Shown here in pieces: positions 52,417 through 60,314 of a DNA stretch of 64,000 nucleotides (the stretch's first letter is position 1; each line of letters opens with the position of its first letter). Source of the stretch: Ferruginibacter sp050611725 (GTDB lineage Bacteria > Bacteroidota > Bacteroidia > Chitinophagales > Chitinophagaceae). Position numbers and translations under genes: made by a program. Location: NCBI RefSeq assembly GCF_050611725.1, contig NZ_JBODJB010000001.1:558001-622000 (forward strand), in the 5' to 3' direction. The notes beneath the pieces were generated by a model, which worked only from the letters and a program-made list of their open reading frames with translations, was not told where the DNA came from and did not search any database.

Positions 52417-53493
52417 ATGAAAAAAACATTTATAACCTGCGTCATTTGCGTGAGCAGTTTTTTTATTTGCAAAGCTCAATCTTCACTAGACTTAACTATA
52501 AATGATAAGCTAATTTATCTAGTAAATGTGGGAGGTGATGAATACGATTTTACACTAAAAATAAAATCTCTTGCCCCTGCTTTTACTTTTGCATGGCAAA
52601 TGACCAATGAAGATTTTAACTATGGCCGTATAGAAGTTACACCAACTGCGATGGATACCTCTAAAAAAATGCATAACTATTTTATTAATGGCTCCAAGAC
52701 ATTGACTGATGCCACTTCAGTTACATTAAGTAAAGCTGCATACAAAGAAATAGTTCAAAATAAAAAAGTGAGTTTGTGGGATGGTGATAAAGAGTTTGTC
52801 TTTGAAAATTCTGATGAAACAATTTTTGCTATTGAGATCAATGGAGATTACAAAACAGTAGAAGCTTTTTATCTATCGGATGAAAACAGGAATGACATTG
52901 TAGTACTCAAAAACCCAAACTACCCCTTGATTTTACGAATGAATATTGGTTGGAGTATTAATTTAAGCACAATAATTCCTGCAGGTAAAACAACTACCGA
53001 CCTATCGACGTTTATCAGCAAAGAAATTGCAGTTCCATCGTTTCTCTATGAGAAGCTAAGTAAAAGTTCAGTTGTTGCAACAAAAGATCTAACAGAAATC
53101 GGAGTTCCTGAAAAACCCAATACTTACACTGAATATTTTTCTCATATAGAAGGATTAAACGTAAAAACTCACAATGATACTGTCACGGATATTATTTACT
53201 ATCCTACTCAAATTACACATAACAACCATACATATTATGGTGGAGATATTTCTATTCCACAACTTTCATCCTACATTTTCAACAGGGCAACTGCAAAGAA
53301 ATTTATCAAAGCAAAATTTGTTAAAACCTCTTCGTATGATACTGATATCTATGAGGCTTCAAACGGCACCATAATGGAATTGCATTATACTGCACCCAAG
53401 AAAACAATCGATGGAATTGAGTTCGTATCAACAAATAGTAAAACACCTAAAACTAAACAAGCATTGGCCTTTATAACTTTCCGGAAAAAATAA
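52417..53493 (+). CDS. Exported protein of unknown function
   Basis: 358 residues. Signal peptide TFITCVICVSSFFICKAQ. The mature part has a beta-rich first half (IYLVNVGGDEYDFTLKIKSL, AFTFAWQMTNEDFNYGRIEV), a segment DGDKEFVFENSDETIFAIEI, and a second half with FSHIEGLNVKTHNDTVTDII and a conserved-looking end IDGIEFVSTNSKTPKTKQAL. Most features suggest a periplasmic or surface protein. A strong terminator follows. No family could be named. Confidence 0.6.
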   Translation: MKKTFITCVICVSSFFICKAQSSLDLTINDKLIYLVNVGGDEYDFTLKIKSLAPAFTFAWQMTNEDFNYGRIEVTPTAMDTSKKMHNYFINGSKTLTDATSVTLSKAAYKEIVQNKKVSLWDGDKEFVFENSDETIFAIEINGDYKTVEAFYLSDENRNDIVVLKNPNYPLILRMNIGWSINLSTIIPAGKTTTDLSTFISKEIAVPSFLYEKLSKSSVVATKDLTEIGVPEKPNTYTEYFSHIEGLNVKTHNDTVTDIIYYPTQITHNNHTYYGGDISIPQLSSYIFNRATAKKFIKAKFVKTSSYDTDIYEASNGTIMELHYTAPKKTIDGIEFVSTNSKTPKTKQALAFITFRKK

Positions 53494-53516
53494 TTACTCT
53501 TATTGGAAACGAAAAC

Positions 53517-53545
53517 AAAAAGGCTGTTCAATGAACAGCCTTTTT
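53517..53545. terminator. Bidirectional terminator between the unknown operon and tsf
   Basis: AAAAAGGCTGTTC and GAACAGCCTTTTT form a 13 bp perfect stem with a three-base loop (AAT), T- and A-runs on both sides. Confidence 0.92.
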
Positions 53546-53564
53546 GCTTATTTGTACTAATTTC

Positions 53565-54389
53565 TTAGCCTAATGCTACTCTTTTAAAATCAATAACTTT
53601 TAAATCGGCATCAATAGATTTTAAATAATCAGATACTGATTTAGCGTTATCTTTTACAAAAGGTTGAGCCAACAAAGTATTTTCTTTGAAGAATTTATTT
53701 ACTTTACCTAATGCAATTTTCTCAGCCATTTCAGCAGGTTTACCTTCGGCTTTGATTTGTTCGATAGCAATTTCTTTTTCTCTTGCAATTGTTTCTGGAG
53801 CAATAGAAGTTTCATCAACAGCTAACGGATTCATTGCTGCAATTTGCATTGCCACATCTTTACCTGCATCAGCTGCTTCTTTGTTGAAGCTAACTAAAAC
53901 ACCCATACGATTTGCACCATGGATATAACTTGCTACGTATTCAGCTTCTACTCTTTCAAAACGAGATACTGCAATTTTTTCTCCTATCGCTGCTAATTTA
54001 TCGTTGATCAAATCGGCCACTTTTGCACCGTTGATCGATACTTCATTCAGTTCTTCGCCGGTTTTTACATTATTAGCAATTGCAGCATCAGCAATGCTTT
54101 GAGCAAATGCTACGAAATCTGCGTTTTTGCTTACAAAGTCAGTTTCGCAACTGATACAAAGAACGATACCAGCTTTATTATCTGCTGTAGTTTTAGCTAA
54201 AACCACACCTTCTTTTGCTTCTCTGTCGCTACGTTTAGCTGCTACTTTTTGTCCTTGTTTACGTAACCAGTCAATCGCTGCTTCAAAATCTCCATTGCTT
54301 TCTGTTAAAGCTTTTCTACAATCTAACATACCTGCACCGGTAGTTTGACGTAATTTATTTATATCTGCTGCTGTTATTGTTGCACTCAT
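53565..54389 (-). CDS. tsf: Elongation factor Ts
   Basis: 274 residues. N-terminal UBA-like domain with ITAADINKLRQTTGAGMLDC followed by RKALTESNGDFEAAIDWLRK; the core has the TDFVSKNADF loop (the FVxxN motif) and ends with SDYLKSIDADLKVIDFKRV. EF-Ts exchanges nucleotide on EF-Tu. It follows rpsB by 78 bp, the spacer carrying AAAATTAAAAATT and CAACTTCAAACCTCCAAC word repeats. Confidence 0.96.
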   Translation of the reverse strand: MSATITAADINKLRQTTGAGMLDCRKALTESNGDFEAAIDWLRKQGQKVAAKRSDREAKEGVVLAKTTADNKAGIVLCISCETDFVSKNADFVAFAQSIADAAIANNVKTGEELNEVSINGAKVADLINDKLAAIGEKIAVSRFERVEAEYVASYIHGANRMGVLVSFNKEAADAGKDVAMQIAAMNPLAVDETSIAPETIAREKEIAIEQIKAEGKPAEMAEKIALGKVNKFFKENTLLAQPFVKDNAKSVSDYLKSIDADLKVIDFKRVALG

Positions 54390-54467
54390 GATAATTAAAA
54401 ATTAAAAATTAAAAATTAAGCGTCAAAAGTTTTCAGTAACCTCAAACTTCCAACTTCAAACCTCCAA

Positions 54468-55355
54468 CTATTTTGCTGCAGGTTTTCTACCGCCGGCACC
54501 CGGACCCGGTACTCTTCTTTTTGGTTGAGAAGCTACACCTCTTCCACCACCACGCCTGTTTCTATCATCACCGGCTGCATCTTGTTTTTGTTCAAAACGA
54601 GCTGCTTTTGCTTCTGCAGTTTCTTCTGTATCTACATTGCTGTCTTCTTCATCTTTTTCTGCTTGACGCTCAGATAAACCTTCAGCGATTGCTGCAGTTA
54701 AATAGTTAACGATGATCGCAATAGATTTTGTAGCATCATCATTTGCAGGAATTGCAAATTCAACTTTATTAGGATCACAATTCGTATCAACCATACCAAA
54801 AGTGGTAATATTCAAACGTTTTGCTTCAGCTAAAGCGATGTGTTCGTGACCGATATCAACTAAGAAAATAGCGGCCGGTACACGACTGATCTGTGCGATA
54901 CCACCTAATACTTTCTCCATTTTATCTTTATCACGAGTTAATGTTAATCTTTCTTTTTTAGTAAGATTATCAATACTTCCGTCGTTCAACATTTTTTCGA
55001 TGCTCTGCATTTTTTTAACACTTTTACGAACTGTGTTAAAGTTGGTAAGCATACCGCCTAACCAACGTTCTGTAACGTAAGGCATGTTGATACGTTTAGC
55101 ACAATCAGAAACGATTTCTTTCGCTTGCTTTTTTGTAGCTACAAACATTATTTTCTTACCGCTTTTAGCGATAGATTTTAATGCCGCTGCAGTTTCCTGC
55201 AAACCTTCTACAGTTTTATTAAGATCGATAATGTGAATACCTTTCTTTTCTGCAAAAATGTATGGCAACATTTTCGGGTTCCACTTTTTCTTTAAGTGAC
55301 CAAAGTGTACGCCTGCTTCTAAAAGCTGTTGTTGTAAGGAAGTGTTATTTTCCAT
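54468..55355 (-). CDS. rpsB: 30S ribosomal protein S2
   Basis: 295 residues; the S2 fold covers about 5-230 (LLEAGVHFGHLKKKWNPKML, TERWLGGMLTNFNTVRKSVK, LVDTNCDPNKVEFAIPANDD). The last 65 residues are an extra acidic then Gly/Arg-rich tail (DDRNRRGGGRGVASQP and KRRVPGPGAGGRKPAAK), not found in E. coli S2 (241 residues). S2 binds last to the small subunit and is needed for mRNA docking with S1. The spacer before it holds an inverted word repeat. Confidence 0.96.
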   Translation of the reverse strand: MENNTSLQQQLLEAGVHFGHLKKKWNPKMLPYIFAEKKGIHIIDLNKTVEGLQETAAALKSIAKSGKKIMFVATKKQAKEIVSDCAKRINMPYVTERWLGGMLTNFNTVRKSVKKMQSIEKMLNDGSIDNLTKKERLTLTRDKDKMEKVLGGIAQISRVPAAIFLVDIGHEHIALAEAKRLNITTFGMVDTNCDPNKVEFAIPANDDATKSIAIIVNYLTAAIAEGLSERQAEKDEEDSNVDTEETAEAKAARFEQKQDAAGDDRNRRGGGRGVASQPKRRVPGPGAGGRKPAAK

Positions 55356-55403
55356 TGTTTATAATTGAAGTAGTTTTTAATTTAGTTTTAAGCTGCAAGC
55401 TGC

Positions 55404-55445
55404 AAGCTACAAGGGTGTAAGTATAATGCTTGTCCCTTGTAGCTT
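55404..55445. repeat. Word-repeat palindrome (AGCTACAAGGG family)
   Basis: AAGCTACAAGGG (55404-55415) and CCCTTGTAGCTT (55434-55445) are a 12 bp perfect inverted repeat in the rpsI-rpsB spacer, with extra tandem AAGCTGC words before it. Besides being a repeat it could act as a terminator. Confidence 0.7.
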
Positions 55446-55463
55446 GTAGCTCGAAACTGTATA

Positions 55464-55853
55464 TTAACGTTTGCTGAACTGGAAGCTTCTTCTTGCTTTT
55501 TTGCGTCCTGGTTTTTTACGTTCAACGGCACGTGGGTCTCTTTTAAGAAGACCGGCTGCTTTCAATGCCGGACGATAATCTGCGCTTACTTCGATCAAAG
55601 CACGAGCAATACCTAATTTTGCAGCTTCAGCCTGACCTTTAACACCACCACCTTGTGCATTCACAACGATGTCGTATTTATCAGCAGCTTCAACAGTTTT
55701 AAGCGGCGACTCTAATTGATTTTGAAGATATACTAATGGGAAGTAAGATTTGTAATCTTTTCCGTTAACAGTTATTTTACCGTCACCTTTACTTAAGAAA
55801 ACCCTTGTTACGGCTTCTTTACGGCGACCAACTGCGTTTTTTTGCTTTTCCAT
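55464..55853 (-). CDS. rpsI: 30S ribosomal protein S9
   Basis: 129 residues. N-terminus MEKQKNAVGRRKEAVTRVFL, core VVNAQGGGVKGQAEAAKLGI with ARALIEVSADYRPALKAAGL, and the conserved basic tail KKPGRKKARRSFQFSKR, which ends in the usual S9 Lys/Arg that contacts tRNA at the P site. 29 bp after rplM, as in the conserved L13-S9 pair. Confidence 0.97.
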   Translation of the reverse strand: MEKQKNAVGRRKEAVTRVFLSKGDGKITVNGKDYKSYFPLVYLQNQLESPLKTVEAADKYDIVVNAQGGGVKGQAEAAKLGIARALIEVSADYRPALKAAGLLKRDPRAVERKKPGRKKARRSFQFSKR

Positions 55854-55882
55854 CTATTTATTTAGATTTAGAATTTTTTAAA

Positions 55883-56326
55883 TTAGAATTTGAATTCTTT
55901 TGGTTGTTGAGCTGCATGCTCGTGATTAGGGCCTGCATACACAAATAATTTTTTGTACATCTTACGACCTAATCTGTTTTTAGGCAACATCCCCTTAACT
56001 GCTCTTTCGATCAATACTTCAGGTCTGCGTTTTAAAACATCTTTAGCAACCGCTTCTTTACGTCCACCAGGGTATCCTGTAAAGTGATCGTAAATTTTTT
56101 CTTCCATTTTGTTGCCGGTTAATTTTACTTTTTCGCAATTGATTACAATTACGTAATCTCCACAATCAACGTGAGGAGTGTAATAGGCTTTGTTTTTGCC
56201 ACGCAATACAGCTGCAATTTTTGAACACATACGTCCAACGGTTTGATTAGTACCATCTATTACATACCAATTGTGTGTAACGGTAGCCTCGTTTGCATGT
56301 TTGGTGGTGAAATGTAGTTTACTCAT
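55883..56326 (-). CDS. rplM: 50S ribosomal protein L13
   Basis: 147 residues. The L13 motifs are clear: WYVIDGTNQTVGRMCSKIAA, VLRGKNKAYYTPHVDCGDYV, KLTGNKMEEKIYDHFTGYPG and ERAVKGMLPKNRLGRKMYKK. L13 is an early assembly protein of the large subunit. It is the first gene of rplM-rpsI-rpsB-tsf and is preceded by a leader with stable hairpins, which may serve in autoregulation. Confidence 0.97.
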   Translation of the reverse strand: MSKLHFTTKHANEATVTHNWYVIDGTNQTVGRMCSKIAAVLRGKNKAYYTPHVDCGDYVIVINCEKVKLTGNKMEEKIYDHFTGYPGGRKEAVAKDVLKRRPEVLIERAVKGMLPKNRLGRKMYKKLFVYAGPNHEHAAQQPKEFKF

Positions 56327-56461
56327 TTTTTGTTTTTTTATCTAGCCTAAGGCCAGATGATTTTATAAAATAAGAGCTTTTGCTATCCCAAAAGACTCTC
56401 CCGCCAAAACTCAGGTAAAATCACCTGTTCTTTTTTGGGAGTGCGAAGGTAGTATGATGTA
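56327..56461 (-). promoter_or_regulatory. rplM leader with two hairpins and promoter
   Basis: On the minus strand TACCTTCG (56454-56461, a TAnnTTTG variant) is followed by about 120 nt of leader. It can form CTCCC...GGGAG enclosing CAGGT-GATTTT-ACCTG. Then comes ATCTGGCC-TTA-GGCTAGAT (56340-56358), an 8-pair hairpin with one G-T, 14 nt before the ATG. This is a good candidate for a ribosomal-protein autoregulatory leader. Confidence 0.6.
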
Positions 56462-56564
56462 TATTAATTTCCTACAAAATAGCAAAGTATTTTTATCGAA
56501 CCTTTGTAACAAACTGATTTTCAGTAAAAATTTTGACAGGTAATTTTCAGTGTTTGGCGCAAAA

Positions 56565-56596
56565 AGAAAGCGACCAATAAAAATTGGCCGCTTTCT
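56565..56596 (-). terminator. Terminator of the Sus-like operon
   Basis: On the minus strand AGAAAGCG, a mismatch, then ATTGG and CCAAT form a long stem around a 4-base loop, followed by TTTTT. It lies 24 bp after the stop of the SusF-like gene. Confidence 0.85.
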
Positions 56597-56619
56597 AAAC
56601 TAAAAACTATATATAACAA

Positions 56620-57753
56620 CTATTGTTTAACCATAGTATACTGATTGGTTGCAAAATTCACAGTTACTTTATATGTTCCTGCTTCTGATGGTACCGGGAA
56701 GGTTGGATCTGCATTTTTTTGATCAAACTCACCTGCTGCTGCATCTCCGCTTAATTTACGGAATTGAGTATCCCAGTTTCCTAATTGTTGAATTAATTTG
56801 AATCCGCCGCTTCCTGTGAAAGCTACATTTAGTGTAAATACAAAATCATCTACTTTAGTGAATTTGTATTTAGCATCAAGACTACCGCTATTGTTCCAGC
56901 CGTTGATATCTCCAACAAGATATAACTCAGCCGGAGCATCTAATCTAGGTGCTTCTGTTGCTACAGCTTTGAATTTTCCAGTTTGGAAATCTACCGTAAC
57001 TCTATAAGCTCCTGCCGGAGTCGGAATAGGGAAAGTAGGATCTGAATTTTCTTGTTTGAATTCTCCTGCAAAAGCGGTTCCGCCTGCAATCATTCGATAT
57101 TGAGTATCCCAGTTACCTAGTTCCTGTATCAATTTATAACCTCCACCGCTAGGGAAATTAAACACCCCGGTATAAGTAGTTTCATCTGTTTTGTAGAAAT
57201 AATATTTCTTATCCAGTCCTGCGCTATTGTTCCAACCGTTAACATCACCTACTATATACAAATTCGCCGGTACCGGAATTTTTGGAGGAACTCTGTAAGG
57301 GGTCATCGTTGCAGTTAACACATTAGAATGAAATTGTTCATTGTTATTTGCGTAAGATGAAGTTAGTCTTACAATCATGTTTTGCGCTACATTGAAAGGA
57401 AACCCATAAGCCAATAAAATAGCATTGATCTCTTTACCTGTAAAGTCAGCTTTTAAATTACCATATACTGTTTTTCTGATGGCGTTTTTAAAACTGCCTC
57501 CTGCTGTATCAATTTCTACTACATATTTCTGATGTGCAGAATCAGTGGCGTGTTTTGCATCAGTCCAGCTGTACGACACTACTACATTATCTGCATCTGT
57601 CGATGCCGGCGCAATAACTGCTGAAGTAGCACTCAGCGTAGGAGCAGTACCGTCGTTACTAAACGGTAGTTTATCATATTTGTCCTTATCGCATGCCGTA
57701 AAGAACAGCGCAACTGCTGCAAGCAACGAAAATATTTTAAAAGAATGTTTCAT
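56620..57753 (-). CDS. SusF/SusE-like outer-membrane lipoprotein with two starch-binding-type modules
   Basis: 377 residues. Lipobox signal (LLAAVALFFTACDKDKYDKL). Residues about 35-160 are the SusE N-terminal Ig-like domain (APTLSATSAVIAPASTDADN). Two tandem carbohydrate-binding modules follow at about 165-270 and 275-377, each beginning LYIVGDVNGWNNS or LYLVGDINGWNNS, with YKLIQELGNWDTQYRM or FKLIQQLGNWDTQFRK in the second half. Trp and Lys in these motifs bind alpha-glucans in SusE/SusF. Last of the operon SusC-SusD-SusE-SusF. Confidence 0.88.
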   Translation of the reverse strand: MKHSFKIFSLLAAVALFFTACDKDKYDKLPFSNDGTAPTLSATSAVIAPASTDADNVVVSYSWTDAKHATDSAHQKYVVEIDTAGGSFKNAIRKTVYGNLKADFTGKEINAILLAYGFPFNVAQNMIVRLTSSYANNNEQFHSNVLTATMTPYRVPPKIPVPANLYIVGDVNGWNNSAGLDKKYYFYKTDETTYTGVFNFPSGGGYKLIQELGNWDTQYRMIAGGTAFAGEFKQENSDPTFPIPTPAGAYRVTVDFQTGKFKAVATEAPRLDAPAELYLVGDINGWNNSGSLDAKYKFTKVDDFVFTLNVAFTGSGGFKLIQQLGNWDTQFRKLSGDAAAGEFDQKNADPTFPVPSEAGTYKVTVNFATNQYTMVKQ

Positions 57754-57793
57754 ATAAAAAAGTTTATAATTGAATTAAATTAGTGAGCAACAT

Positions 57794-58636
57794 TTACAGT
57801 TTGGTTAAAGTATATTTTCCTGTAATGAAATCAACAGATATTTTATACCATCCTGCACCAGGGCTTGGGAACTGCGGATCAGCATCTTTTTTCTCAAAGC
57901 TTCCGGATAATGCAGCTGTTCCATCCAATGCATGATATTGTGATCCCCAAACACCTTGCTCTTGGATTAATTTGTAGCCGCCTCCACCAATAAACTCTAC
58001 AGTTAACTCATAGAGAGTTTCAGATACCTGAGTGAATTTTTGAGTTACATCATAAGGTGCTCCCAAAGGATTGCTCCAGTTTGAAGCAAAGGCATTTCCA
58101 GTAACCCATAATGTTCCTGCAGTAGGTAATGGTACTGCTACATCAAGATAAGGAGTAGCAGTAAACGATAGCTTATTAGAGATCATTTCCGGCTTTTTAC
58201 CTTGTCCTATTCTAGCAATTACTCTTATTTCGATGTTATACGATTTGCCATAAAGTAAGCCTAGAGATTTTGTTAAAGCAAAATTCAATTTACCCTGAGT
58301 AACAATTGACCCAAGGTTTTTTGCAACAACATCTACTTCTTTGGCATTGGCAAAATCTGATCCTTCCACATCTACCTCAATGGTATAGTTTACATCTTGT
58401 GAACTGATACCGTCTGAAAATTTGTAGTTAGGATTGGTCCATGTAAGATCCAATGCCGGTTTATCTACATTTGCTTTAGCAAGGGCAATATCACTGGTTG
58501 TTGTATTGGTTGTTCCGCTCAATACCGGAGCTTCGCCACTCAACAATGTTACCTGATTGGCATCATCCTTTTTGCAGGAGAACAAAAGCACAGAACAGAT
58601 ACCCAGTATAAATATGTTATTAAATAATCGTTTCAT
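57794..58636 (-). CDS. SusE domain-containing lipoprotein
   Basis: 280 residues. Lipobox CSVLLFSCKKDDANQ. Residues about 30-150 are the SusE N-terminal domain (KPALDLTWTNPNYKFSDGIS and YTIEVDVEGSDFANAKEVDV). Residues about 165-280 are a single carbohydrate-binding module with LWVTGNAFASNWSNPLGAPY and GGYKLIQEQGVWGSQYHALD. 40 bp before the SusF-like gene and 21 bp after SusD. It should help capture an alpha-glucan at the cell surface. Confidence 0.88.
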   Translation of the reverse strand: MKRLFNNIFILGICSVLLFSCKKDDANQVTLLSGEAPVLSGTTNTTTSDIALAKANVDKPALDLTWTNPNYKFSDGISSQDVNYTIEVDVEGSDFANAKEVDVVAKNLGSIVTQGKLNFALTKSLGLLYGKSYNIEIRVIARIGQGKKPEMISNKLSFTATPYLDVAVPLPTAGTLWVTGNAFASNWSNPLGAPYDVTQKFTQVSETLYELTVEFIGGGGYKLIQEQGVWGSQYHALDGTAALSGSFEKKDADPQFPSPGAGWYKISVDFITGKYTLTKL

Positions 58637-58657
58637 ATATAAATTTTTATATTGTTA

Positions 58658-60277
58658 TTAATTGTATCCTGCGTTTTGTTTAATGTTTGCATTACCCACA
58701 ACTTCTTTAGTTGGTATAGGATAAAGGTTTTTATAATCTTCAACGCCTGTACCTGCTTTTACACCACCTTTCCAAGGCCATACATAAGTTGAGCTGGTAA
58801 ATTTGTCAAATCTGATCAGATCCGTTCTTCTAAACCCTTCCCAGTATAACTCTCTCGATCTTTCCTGAAGAATTGTTTCAAGATTTAGATCTGAATTGTA
58901 CAACTGGCCGATATTACTTGGACCGTATCCTCCACCAAATGCTCTGTATCTTAACTTATTAAGATATTCCAACGCAGTAGCACTGCTTCCGCCTGTTCCA
59001 CCACGGATAACAGCTTCTGCATAAATGAGGTATTGTTCTGCTAAACGGAATAACGGAAAATCAACATCAGAAAATTCAAGACTTTGTCCCGGAGAACCAT
59101 CTCTCTTTACATTGCGGAATTTATTTACAGCAATACCATCAGTGAATTTTGTTTGGTCTTTAATTTCTTCACTTTGGCCATTGGTATAAAACTGACCTCT
59201 TTGATCTGAAGAGAACCCTGCTTTAAATAAATCATATAAAGCAGAAGTAGCTCTAATTCCACCCCAACCACCATTTACACCGCTTGCAATAGCAGGCATT
59301 GAACCACCAACTGATGCATGCGTTAAAAATGTAGTACCGCCGTAAGACTGTGTATATAATCCGTCGTGATTGATGGTAAGAATAAACTCTGTGTTACCGA
59401 TATTGTTATCAGATAACATCAGATTGCGATAGTTGTCCATTAAAGCATAACCACCTTCGTCAATTACTTTTTTAGAATAAGTAATTGCGTCAGTATTTCT
59501 TTCTGTTCCTGTATAAACTTTTGCGTTTAGATAAATTCTTGCTAACAAAGACCAAACCGCTGCTTTATCTACACGACCATATTGGTTGGTACGTGGAGCT
59601 TTTAAATCTGGTTCGATTGCCATTAATTCATCTTCAATATATTCAAAAAGATCTGCTCTTGATATTTGCGGAGGAAGTGTTCCTGCCAATACAGCCTCTG
59701 AAGTAGTTTCATCAACAAAGGCAGGGTTTCCGAAAAGATCCATCAATATCCAATATTGAAATGCTCTGATGAAACGGGCTTCTTGTCTATAAGCTTTGAT
59801 ATTTTCCAAATCGGTCGCATTGGTAATTCCATTTGCAGCCAATTTTGCATCCGTTGATTGATTAAGAAAATTGTTCACCAATGTTATTTGGTAAAAACTT
59901 CTGTAATAAATAGGCAATAAAAATTGATTATCACCTGACCAGTTCATGTTGTGAAAATCCTGGATACCAGCATCTCCCCATGCAATAACGGCTTCATCTG
60001 TACTTAACTCCTGTGCTTTCCATAAGCAACGAGAAAAATCGGAAAACCCTTCGTCCAAACCTTGCACATCGCCATTGCCTGCAGGGCCGCTATTTCCGGT
60101 TAATGCAAAAGCTGCATATATTTTTGCGAACGAGCCTCTGTAACCCGCCACTTTTGTAAATACATCGTCAGGTTGCAGATCGTTGGTCGGTTTAATATCC
60201 AGCTTTTTTTCGCAGGATGCCATTACACCGGTTAGCAAAACGCTGAATGTAATTAGTTTTAAAATATTATTTTTCAT
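58658..60277 (-). CDS. SusD/RagB-family nutrient-binding outer-membrane lipoprotein
   Basis: 539 residues. Lipobox LLTGVMASCEKKLDIKPTND. Tetratricopeptide-rich SusD fold: NIKAYRQEARFIRAFQYWIL, AAVWSLLARIYLNAKVYTGT, FPLFRLAEQYLIYAEAVIRG, and the C-terminal motif LQERSRELYWEGFRRTDLIR followed by WPWKGGVKAGTGVEDYKNLY with PIPTKEV. It acts as a lid over the SusC channel. 37 bp downstream of SusC. Confidence 0.96.
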   Translation of the reverse strand: MKNNILKLITFSVLLTGVMASCEKKLDIKPTNDLQPDDVFTKVAGYRGSFAKIYAAFALTGNSGPAGNGDVQGLDEGFSDFSRCLWKAQELSTDEAVIAWGDAGIQDFHNMNWSGDNQFLLPIYYRSFYQITLVNNFLNQSTDAKLAANGITNATDLENIKAYRQEARFIRAFQYWILMDLFGNPAFVDETTSEAVLAGTLPPQISRADLFEYIEDELMAIEPDLKAPRTNQYGRVDKAAVWSLLARIYLNAKVYTGTERNTDAITYSKKVIDEGGYALMDNYRNLMLSDNNIGNTEFILTINHDGLYTQSYGGTTFLTHASVGGSMPAIASGVNGGWGGIRATSALYDLFKAGFSSDQRGQFYTNGQSEEIKDQTKFTDGIAVNKFRNVKRDGSPGQSLEFSDVDFPLFRLAEQYLIYAEAVIRGGTGGSSATALEYLNKLRYRAFGGGYGPSNIGQLYNSDLNLETILQERSRELYWEGFRRTDLIRFDKFTSSTYVWPWKGGVKAGTGVEDYKNLYPIPTKEVVGNANIKQNAGYN

Positions 60278-60314
60278 ATACTATTTTTTATACTTAGTTA
60301 TTATTACGTTTATT

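Noticed and set aside
55404..55445. Terminator within the ribosomal group
   Set aside because: The palindrome has no T-run on the coding side and is one of the word-repeat family, so I list it as a repeat rather than a terminator.
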